Positions 1-4,788 of a stretch of 7,088 nucleotides of DNA are shown one piece after another. Under the pieces are notes generated by a model, which was given only the letters and a program-made list of their open reading frames with translations, had not been told where the DNA came from and ran no database searches. Source of the stretch: Comamonadaceae bacterium (GTDB lineage: Bacteria; Pseudomonadota; Gammaproteobacteria; Burkholderiales; Burkholderiaceae_C); contig CANHUM010000088.1 of NCBI GenBank assembly GCA_947463845.1, positions 1 to 7,088 of the forward strand. The letters are read 5' to 3'. The number at the start of each line of letters is the position of its first letter. The stretch's first letter is position 1. The position numbers were made by a program, and so were the translations under genes.

Positions 1-66
1 ACCACCGGCGCCGACGATCACGACGTCAAATTTGCGGGTGGTGATTTTGTCTTTGGTATAGCTCAT
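1..66 (-). CDS. sdhA: Succinate dehydrogenase flavoprotein subunit, N-terminal fragment
   Basis: Only the first 22 codons are present; the gene runs off the left edge. The ATG is at 66 on the minus strand. The peptide starts MSYTKDKITTRKFDVVIVGAG and reaches the glycine-rich dinucleotide-binding turn (VVIVGAGG, residues 15-22) that opens the FAD-binding fold of SdhA. In the family this subunit oxidises succinate to fumarate at covalently bound FAD on the cytoplasmic face of the inner membrane. Its position 53 bp after sdhD in the order sdhC-sdhD-sdhA supports the call, since the short peptide alone would also fit other flavoproteins. No strong Shine-Dalgarno sequence is seen before the ATG. 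sdhB is presumably further left, outside the window. Confidence 0.9.
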   Translation of the reverse strand, partial: MSYTKDKITTRKFDVVIVGAGG

Positions 67-119
67 GGTTTATTGGGTTTGGTGTGTTTTCAGCGCAAAA
101 GCAGGCGAGGGCTGACGCA

Positions 120-488
120 TCACAGGCGCCACAGGGCCTGAACAGCCCAGCCGGCACAGCCGACCAGCCAGACGAGGGTCAAGACATGCAAGACCAGGCG
201 CACTGCCAAGGGTTTGACATAGTCCATCCAGATGTCACGCATGCCCACCCAGACGTGGTAGAGCAAGGCGATGATGACGGAGAAGGTCAGCACCTTCATC
301 CACTGCGAGGCAAAAATGCTTGCCCACTCTTCGTAGCCGATGGGGCCGGAAGTGAAAATCACTTGGGCCAGCAAGACCACGGTGAACAGGGCCATCAGGA
401 CGGCGGTCACACGTTGGGCCAACCAGTCACGAAAGCCGTAGCCTGCACCGGTCACGATGCGTTTGGAGCCGTAATTCACGGACGACAT
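120..488 (-). CDS. sdhD: Succinate dehydrogenase membrane anchor subunit SdhD
   Basis: This 122-residue protein is the usual size for the smaller cytochrome b556 anchor of complex II, which holds SdhAB on the inner membrane and helps form the heme b and ubiquinone sites. Three hydrophobic segments are visible, at about residues 27-46, 64-84 and 95-118. The segment LLYHVWVGMRDIWMDY carries His78, which matches the heme-ligand histidine of E. coli SdhD. Asp89-Tyr90 lie 11-12 residues further on, the same spacing as the Asp-Tyr pair near the quinone site in E. coli. The start is supported by AAGGA at 498-502 (complement strand), 9 nt before the ATG. It lies 41 bp after sdhC and 53 bp before sdhA, consistent with one operon. 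Sequence divergence is normal for this poorly conserved subunit. Confidence 0.93.
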   Translation of the reverse strand: MSSVNYGSKRIVTGAGYGFRDWLAQRVTAVLMALFTVVLLAQVIFTSGPIGYEEWASIFASQWMKVLTFSVIIALLYHVWVGMRDIWMDYVKPLAVRLVLHVLTLVWLVGCAGWAVQALWRL

Positions 489-529
489 AGGTCAGTTTCC
501 TTGTTGTTTTGAGTGAGGGGGCGAATAAA

Positions 530-961
530 TCAGTACAGGCCAAAGAGTTTGGCGCCGAGCACGGCCGTCAAGCCCAGGCTCAACACCAAAGTGGCCACTG
601 CAGAGGATTTGCCGAATTCCTTGCTCACAGCGTGGAAGGTGTCCATGTAAATGTGGCGAACACCGGCAATGAAGTGGTGCAGATAAGCCCAGATGAGCGC
701 CAGGGCCAGAAGTTTGAAGAACCAGCCCGGCACAAAACCGATGCCGATGCCAAAGGCAGCCGAGAGTTTGGCAAACGACACTTCGGAGGTGATGGAATTG
801 TCAAACAACCAAATGAACAGCGGCATGAGCAAAAACATCAGAAAGCCGCTGATGCGGTGCAAGATGGAGACGATGCCAGCGGCCGGCAGGCGGTACGAGG
901 GCAGGTCTTTCAGGGCGTTGATGTTGCGGAATTCAGGCCGCTTGCGGGCAAGTTCGGTCAT
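530..961 (-). CDS. sdhC: Succinate dehydrogenase cytochrome b556 subunit SdhC
   Basis: This is a 143-residue membrane anchor of complex II. I chose the ATG at 961 (MTELARKRPEFRNINAL...) because SdhC proteins begin shortly before the Arg-Pro motif, seen here as RKRPEF. The reading frame stays open upstream to 1033, but that extension (MLRCNRILGLV...) does not look like SdhC. Residues Ser32 and Arg36 in GIVSILHRISG match the Ser and Arg of the ubiquinone pocket in E. coli SdhC. His96 in LHHFIAGVRHIYMD matches the heme b ligand. Three membrane segments lie at about residues 33-53, 80-101 and 120-141. The Shine-Dalgarno sequence is weak. It is the first sdh gene, 129 bp downstream of the GntR regulator on the same strand. 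Confidence 0.94.
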   Translation of the reverse strand: MTELARKRPEFRNINALKDLPSYRLPAAGIVSILHRISGFLMFLLMPLFIWLFDNSITSEVSFAKLSAAFGIGIGFVPGWFFKLLALALIWAYLHHFIAGVRHIYMDTFHAVSKEFGKSSAVATLVLSLGLTAVLGAKLFGLY

Positions 962-1090
962 GTGGGTACTTTCAGGTTTTAGCGCTTTGGTGTTGTGGGA
1001 AACAAGCCCAAGGATTCTATTGCAACGCAACAAACTGACATGAGCATTTCGGTGACAGTTTGCACATTTTTGTGAGGTGTGTTGTGTGTA
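962..1090 (-). promoter_or_regulatory. Intergenic region between the regulator and sdhC; possible sdh promoter
   Basis: This 129-bp gap contains a good -10-like hexamer on the minus strand, TAGAAT at 1014-1019, about 53 bp upstream of the sdhC ATG. No convincing -35 lies at the right distance, so an activated promoter or simple read-through from the regulator gene are both possible. Upstream of it is a 7-bp inverted repeat, CAAACTG (1031-1037) and CAGTTTG (1056-1062), with an 18-nt spacer. No terminator hairpin with a T-run is visible after the regulator stop codon. The ATAAGA-type half-sites found in front of mdh are absent here. Confidence 0.35.
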
Positions 1091-1876
1091 TCAGTTCAGC
1101 ACGTTGTGGTAATGGTGGGTGTCGGTGCGGTAGAAGCCGCGCCGCAACTCCATGGGCGTGTCTTTGTACGTGTAGGCGATGCGTTCCACACTGAGCAAAG
1201 GGGTGTTGGGCGGCAATTGCAGCAATTCCCTTTGGGTTTTGTCAGGTAAGACAGCCCGGATTTTTTCATCGGCCCTGACCATGCGCACGCCAAACTCGGT
1301 TTCAAAGAGTGCATACATCGGTCCGTGGTATCCCGACAGCCGCTCGGCGGTCAATCCTTTGAAGGGTGCGCCCGGCAACCACAAGTCTTCTAGGATGGTG
1401 GGGACATTCGCAAACGAAAGAACGCGCCTGACCTGCAGCACTGTGTCGCCGGACCTCAAGGACAAAGCCCGTGCAATGTCGGCCGTGGCGCGTAGGCGTT
1501 TGCAGTCGACGATATGACGCTGGGCGGGGCCCTCGGTGTTGAGGTCACCTTGATCGGGCACCAGTTTCAAAAACCGGTACTGCACCTGGTGTTCGGCATG
1601 GGTGGCCACAAAAGTGCCCTTGCCCTGCTTGCGGATCAGCAAGTGGTCACTGGCCAACTCGTCAATGGCTTTTCTCACTGTGCCTTGGCTGACCCGGTAG
1701 CGAGCCGCCAACTCCATCTCGCTGGGGATCGATTCGCCGGGTTTCCATTCGCTCGCTTGCAGGCTTTGCAAAATCAAGCCCTTGATCTGCTGGTAAAGCG
1801 GACTGAATGCAGGCGTCGGGGACGAGAGGTCACTGGCTCCTGCGGGTGCTTCGTTCAAGGTCAGAGGGTTGTTCAT
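1091..1876 (-). CDS. GntR-family transcriptional regulator, HutC subfamily (UTRA effector domain)
   Basis: This is a 261-residue DNA-binding regulator. Residues about 25-90 form the GntR winged helix: SPLYQQIKGLILQ, then PGESIPSEMELAARYRVSQGT with the recognition helix VRKAIDELA, then the wing RKQGKGTFVA. Residues about 110-255 match a UTRA ligand-binding domain, with the family features EDLWLP, PLLSVERIAY and a C-terminal tract ending RGFYRTDTHHYH. HutC-type proteins usually sense small carboxylates, amino acids or sugar phosphates; the ligand here is unknown. I chose the ATG at 1876. A TTG in the same frame at 1912 would add 12 residues, but it would sit almost on the predicted transcription start. 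Neither start has a clear Shine-Dalgarno sequence. Its place between sdhCDA and mdh-acnB suggests a local TCA-cycle regulator, probably autoregulated through the palindrome at 1926-1937. Confidence 0.9.
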   Translation of the reverse strand: MNNPLTLNEAPAGASDLSSPTPAFSPLYQQIKGLILQSLQASEWKPGESIPSEMELAARYRVSQGTVRKAIDELASDHLLIRKQGKGTFVATHAEHQVQYRFLKLVPDQGDLNTEGPAQRHIVDCKRLRATADIARALSLRSGDTVLQVRRVLSFANVPTILEDLWLPGAPFKGLTAERLSGYHGPMYALFETEFGVRMVRADEKIRAVLPDKTQRELLQLPPNTPLLSVERIAYTYKDTPMELRRGFYRTDTHHYHNVLN

Positions 1877-1919
1877 AGGAAAAACGAGGCATGCGGATCG
1901 GGTGCATGGCAAGTGCTAC

Positions 1920-1947
1920 ATCATATCTTATATAAGACATAAGACAA
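1920..1947 (-). promoter_or_regulatory. Predicted promoter of the GntR regulator gene
   Basis: On the minus strand a -35-like TTGTCT (1942-1947) is followed by a 16-nt spacer and a -10-like TATGAT (1920-1925, five of six consensus bases). Transcription would start near 1913, giving a leader of about 37 nt before the ATG at 1876. The spacer (1926-1941) is almost entirely made of the operator-like palindrome, which fits repression of its own gene. This is prediction from pattern only. Confidence 0.5.
1926..1945. promoter_or_regulatory. Operator-like palindrome plus an extra half-site (three ATAAGA-type half-sites)
   Basis: TCTTATATAAGA at 1926-1937 is a perfect 12-bp palindrome. Its right arm is part of a tandem direct repeat, ATAAGAC at 1932-1938 and again at 1939-1945. 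Three half-sites therefore abut, one inverted and two direct. I find no other copy of ATAAGA or TCTTAT in the window. GntR-family dimers bind short inverted repeats near their own genes, so this is the best candidate operator for the adjacent regulator. Binding here would block the regulator promoter and could influence the mdh promoter starting at 1949. Confidence 0.6.
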
Positions 1948-1948
1948 A

Positions 1949-1978
1949 TTGACGATTCAGGGTTTTCGAGGGTAAACT
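1949..1978 (+). promoter_or_regulatory. Predicted promoter of the mdh-lyase-acnB operon
   Basis: A -35-like TTGACG (1949-1954, five of six bases) is followed by an 18-nt spacer and a -10-like TAAACT (1973-1978, four of six bases). The predicted start near 1985 would give an mdh leader of about 130 nt. The last operator half-site ends only 3 bp upstream of the -35, so a bound regulator could either hinder or help RNA polymerase. It is a pattern-based prediction. Confidence 0.45.
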
Positions 1979-1979
1979 C

Positions 1980-2011
1980 GGCGGCTGTTTGCGTGCGCTG
2001 GCGGCTGTTTG
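1980..2011 (+). repeat. 12-bp direct repeat in the mdh leader
   Basis: GGCGGCTGTTTG occurs at 1980-1991 and again at 2000-2011, a 20-bp period or about two helical turns. It sits at or just after the predicted mdh transcription start. It could be a binding site for a second protein, part of a leader RNA, or a chance duplication. No function can be assigned. Confidence 0.6.
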
Positions 2012-2032
2012 GTTTCGGCACCGCCTGCGTGG

Positions 2033-2048
2033 GTCCGGTGCGCCGGAC
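2033..2048 (+). other. GC-rich hairpin in the mdh leader
   Basis: GTCCGG (2033-2038) and CCGGAC (2043-2048) form a perfect 6-bp stem with a 4-nt loop, TGCG. No T-run follows, so it is not an intrinsic terminator. It could stabilise or regulate the leader RNA. Apart from the promoter, the direct repeat, this stem and the mdh ribosome-binding site, I see nothing in the 239 bp between the regulator and mdh; no small ORF stands out. Confidence 0.4.
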
Positions 2049-2115
2049 GGCCTTGCCGACATGGTTGTTGGCAGCGGTCCGCAACGCTTGTTTTCAACAC
2101 TTCGGAGTTCTCCAC

Positions 2116-3099
2116 ATGAAAAAGCCCGTCCGCGTTGCCGTTACTGGCGCAGCAGGTCAAATCGGTTACGCATTGTTGTTCCGCATCGCCTCGGGCGAAA
2201 TGCTGGGCAAAGACCAGCCTGTCATCCTGCAGTTGCTCGAAGTGCCTGTCGAAGGCCCGCAAAAGGCGCTCAAGGGTGTGATGATGGAACTGGAAGATTG
2301 CGCATTCCCGCTGCTGGTGGGTATGGAAGCCCATTCCGATCCCATGACCGCCTTCAAGGACACCGATTACGCCTTGCTGGTGGGCTCGCGTCCCCGTGGC
2401 CCCGGCATGGAACGTGCCGAGTTGCTGGCCATCAACGGTGCCATCTTCACAGCGCAAGGCAAGGCTTTGAACGCCGTGGCTTCTCGTGACGTGAAAGTGC
2501 TGGTGGTGGGCAACCCCGCCAACACCAATGCCTACATTGCCATGAAGGCCGCTCCGGACCTCAAACCCGGCAACTTCACAGCCATGCTGCGTTTGGACCA
2601 CAACCGCGCTGCGTCGCAAATCGCGGCCAAAACCGGTAAAGCCGTGGCCGACATCGAAAAATTGTGCGTCTGGGGCAATCACTCGCCGACCATGTACGCC
2701 GACTACCGTTTCGCCACCATCAAGGGTGAATCCGTCAAGGCCATGATCAACGACCAGGAATGGAACGCCAACGTTTTCTTGCCCACCGTGGGCAAGCGCG
2801 GCGCGGCCATCATTGAAGCCCGTGGCCTGTCCTCGGCTGCATCGGCTGCCAACGCGGCCATCGACCATATGCGCGACTGGGCTTTGGGCACCAACGGCAA
2901 GTGGGTCACCATGGGCATTCCATCGCAAGGCTGGTATGGCATTCCCAAGGATGTGATGTTCGGTTTCCCCGTCACTTGCGAAAACGGTCAGTACAAAGTG
3001 GTGGAAGGTCTGGACATTGACGCGTTCAGCCAAGGCTGCATTGACAAGACTCTGAAAGAGTTGCTCGACGAGCAAGCGGGTGTGGCCCACCTCATCTGA
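2116..3099 (+). CDS. mdh: Malate dehydrogenase (NAD-dependent)
   Basis: This 327-residue cytosolic enzyme interconverts malate and oxaloacetate in the TCA cycle. Its length is typical of the bacterial family related to eukaryotic cytosolic MDH. The ATG at 2116 has GGAG at 2104-2107, 8 nt upstream; the frame is open to 1993 but the extra residues lack family character. Visible features are the Rossmann loop TGAAGQIG (10-17), Glu42 after strand 2 (position for the NAD ribose, favouring NAD over NADP), the mobile-loop arginines Arg92 and Arg100 in [16 protein letters not shown] (133-138), Asp161 and Arg164 in LDHNRA, and catalytic His189 in WGNHSPT. All catalytic residues are present. Ser91 stands where GARPRG is commoner in related enzymes, a mild substitution. 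It is the first gene of the rightward operon. Confidence 0.97.
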   Translation: MKKPVRVAVTGAAGQIGYALLFRIASGEMLGKDQPVILQLLEVPVEGPQKALKGVMMELEDCAFPLLVGMEAHSDPMTAFKDTDYALLVGSRPRGPGMERAELLAINGAIFTAQGKALNAVASRDVKVLVVGNPANTNAYIAMKAAPDLKPGNFTAMLRLDHNRAASQIAAKTGKAVADIEKLCVWGNHSPTMYADYRFATIKGESVKAMINDQEWNANVFLPTVGKRGAAIIEARGLSSAASAANAAIDHMRDWALGTNGKWVTMGIPSQGWYGIPKDVMFGFPVTCENGQYKVVEGLDIDAFSQGCIDKTLKELLDEQAGVAHLI

Positions 3100-3119
3100 T
3101 TGCCCATTCGAGTCAAACC

Positions 3120-4124
3120 GTGAGTCATCCTCGCGACGTCCTGTTGGGAGCGCAAGCCGGCCGTGTGCAGCTGCCGGTTTGCGACCATTACAGCGGTGTT
3201 GAGTCGAGGATGCGTAAAAGCTTGCAGCTGCAAGCGGACATGACGCAAGAGTTCGGCACTTGCGTCTTTGATGTCACCCTCGATTGCGAAGATGGTGCGC
3301 CTGTGGGTGGTGAGGCGGACCACGCCGCGCTGGTCACGGAGCTCGCCTTGAGTGCGGCGCCTGCAGCCCGGGTGGCCGTGCGCGTACACCCTGTGGACCA
3401 CCTCAGTTTTCAGACCGACATGGCCGCCATTGCGGGCAAGGCCGCCAAGCACCTGACACACATCATGGTGCCCAAGGTCGAGTCGGTGGCTGACGTGCAG
3501 CTGGCCGAGAAGGCCTTGCTTTTGGCCGGTGCGACCGATTTGCCTTTACACGTGCTGATCGAATCACCCTTGGCCATTCACCACGCTTTTGACATTGCAG
3601 CCCACCCCCGTGTGCAGTCGATCAGCTTTGGTTTGATGGACTTTGTCTCAGCCCACGGTGGCGCGATTCCTGCCGAGGGCATGGGCATCGAGGGGCAGTT
3701 CAGCCATCCTCTGGTGTTGCGCGCCAAGCTGGCCATCGCCAGCGCCTGCCATGCCCACGGCAAAACGCCTTCGCATTGTGTGGTCACCGAATTCAAGAGC
3801 GCCGATGCCATTCGCTTGGCAGCCCAAAAGGCGGCGCTTGAGCTGGGCTATACCCGGATGTGGAGCATCCACCCCGACCAGATTCGCCCCATTCTGGAGG
3901 CCATGGCGCCCAGCGAGGCACAGATTGATCAAGCCGCTCAGATCATTTTGGCCGCTCAGGCGGCTGAGTGGGCGCCGATCAGCCATGCAGGTCAATTGCA
4001 TGACCGTGCCAGTTACCGTTTTTATTGGCAATTGATCGAGAGGGCGCACCAGACCGGGCGCTTGTTGCCGAGCCAGTTGAACGGTTTCTTTCAGTGCGCA
4101 CCAATTCAAGAGGGGAAAAAATGA
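3120..4124 (+). CDS. CitE-like HpcH/HpaI-family CoA-ester lyase or aldolase
   Basis: This 334-residue protein resembles the beta subunit of citrate lyase and malyl-CoA or citramalyl-CoA lyases, Mg-dependent TIM-barrel enzymes that cleave or form C-C bonds of 3-hydroxyacyl-CoA esters. Visible features are the acidic motif DCEDGAP (55-61), Arg88 in VRVHP (CoA or substrate contact in the family), MVPKVES (116-122), Glu148 in IESPLAI and Asp174 in FGLMDF as likely Mg ligands, and the C-terminal WSIHPDQI motif. The start is GTG at 3120, 20 bp after mdh, with a poor Shine-Dalgarno; the next in-frame Met (residue 31) would cut into conserved sequence. No citrate lyase alpha or gamma subunits lie beside it, so it is not a classical citrate lyase. 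Malyl-CoA-type chemistry next to mdh is plausible, but the substrate is unknown. Confidence 0.85.
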   Translation: MSHPRDVLLGAQAGRVQLPVCDHYSGVESRMRKSLQLQADMTQEFGTCVFDVTLDCEDGAPVGGEADHAALVTELALSAAPAARVAVRVHPVDHLSFQTDMAAIAGKAAKHLTHIMVPKVESVADVQLAEKALLLAGATDLPLHVLIESPLAIHHAFDIAAHPRVQSISFGLMDFVSAHGGAIPAEGMGIEGQFSHPLVLRAKLAIASACHAHGKTPSHCVVTEFKSADAIRLAAQKAALELGYTRMWSIHPDQIRPILEAMAPSEAQIDQAAQIILAAQAAEWAPISHAGQLHDRASYRFYWQLIERAHQTGRLLPSQLNGFFQCAPIQEGKK

Positions 4125-4756
4125 GCATCCGTCGATGGATTTTTCTGTTTCTCCATTGGGGCCTGCTAGGGGGCCTGGCACCCTCGGCATGGGCGCAAAG
4201 CCGGCCCCATGACCAACCCAACACCAAGCCTCAGGCACGAGCCGAGAAGGCGCAAGCCCGTCCAACTTCTGCGGATGTCACGGCCAGGCTGCAAGCACAA
4301 GCTGCAGCCGAAGCGGCGGCACGGGTACGTCCGCAGATGGCAGAGATGCCCGCCAAAGTGGAGGCGCCTTTGCTGCCTGCGCCCGCTTTGTCACTTCCGC
4401 AACCGCCAGAGCTTTTGATTGCCCAACAAATTCACCAAGGTCATCTGCCCTGTGAATTGGGTGCCGTGGTGCGAATCGAAGCCGATGCCACGCAGCCAGG
4501 CTACTTCCATGTACATGGCAAAGGTTTCAGGTACCGCATGTTCCCTGTTCAGACCAGCACGGGTGCGCTGCGTCTGGAAGACAAAAAAGCCGGTGCAGTC
4601 TGGCTGCAACTGGCCAACAAATCCATGCTGATGGATCAGAAAAAGGGCAGACGCTTGGCCGATGAGTGTGCCCACCCTGATCAGTTGGCTTATGCCGAAA
4701 CCATGAAAACCAATCCCCCGCCCAGCCTCATTGATACCCGAGGCATGGGGCGATAA
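4121..4756 (+). CDS. Secreted protein of unknown function, coupled to the lyase and acnB
   Basis: I do not recognise this 211-residue protein with certainty. The ATG at 4121 is preceded by AGGGG (4111-4115) and overlaps the lyase stop codon as ATGA, which suggests translational coupling; the frame is open to 4025 but that part lies within the lyase gene. Residues 1-25 form a signal peptide (RR, hydrophobic core, cleavage after AWA). Residues about 26-100 are low-complexity, rich in Ala, Gln, Arg and Pro, and look like a disordered linker. Residues about 104-185 look like a compact beta-rich domain bounded by Cys111 and Cys183, which could form a periplasmic disulfide. The pattern TSTGALRLE...VWLQL...GRRLADEC loosely recalls small MliC-like lysozyme-inhibitor folds, but this resemblance is weak and unverified. 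Confidence 0.8.
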   Translation: MSIRRWIFLFLHWGLLGGLAPSAWAQSRPHDQPNTKPQARAEKAQARPTSADVTARLQAQAAAEAAARVRPQMAEMPAKVEAPLLPAPALSLPQPPELLIAQQIHQGHLPCELGAVVRIEADATQPGYFHVHGKGFRYRMFPVQTSTGALRLEDKKAGAVWLQLANKSMLMDQKKGRRLADECAHPDQLAYAETMKTNPPPSLIDTRGMGR

Positions 4757-4788
4757 ACCTTGCAACCTCGACTTACCGGAGAAAAACC

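Noticed and set aside
84..982. Plus-strand open frames across the sdhC and sdhD region
   Set aside because: They are antisense shadows rich in His, Gln and Gly. The minus-strand proteins have clear membrane segments and heme-ligand motifs.
962..1033. N-terminal extension of sdhC by 24 codons
   Set aside because: The extra residues do not resemble SdhC, and the segment overlaps the predicted promoter region. The ATG at 961 gives the normal SdhC length and N-terminal motif.
2033..2048. Intrinsic terminator in the mdh leader
   Set aside because: The stem is GC-rich, but no T-run follows on either side, so it does not fit a Rho-independent terminator.
1993..2115. N-terminal extension of mdh by 41 codons
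   Set aside because: MDH family proteins begin a few residues before the Rossmann strand, and a good GGAG site directly precedes the ATG at 2116. The extension would be translated leader sequence.
1957..3090. 377-residue open frame on the minus strand opposite mdh
   Set aside because: It covers almost exactly the mdh gene, whose catalytic motifs are all intact. The antisense translation has low-complexity His/Gly/Val composition without recognisable domains.
4025..4120. Upstream start for the secreted protein
   Set aside because: It would place 32 charged residues before the signal peptide and overlap the lyase gene deeply. The ATG at 4121 has a strong AGGGG site and yields a proper signal sequence.
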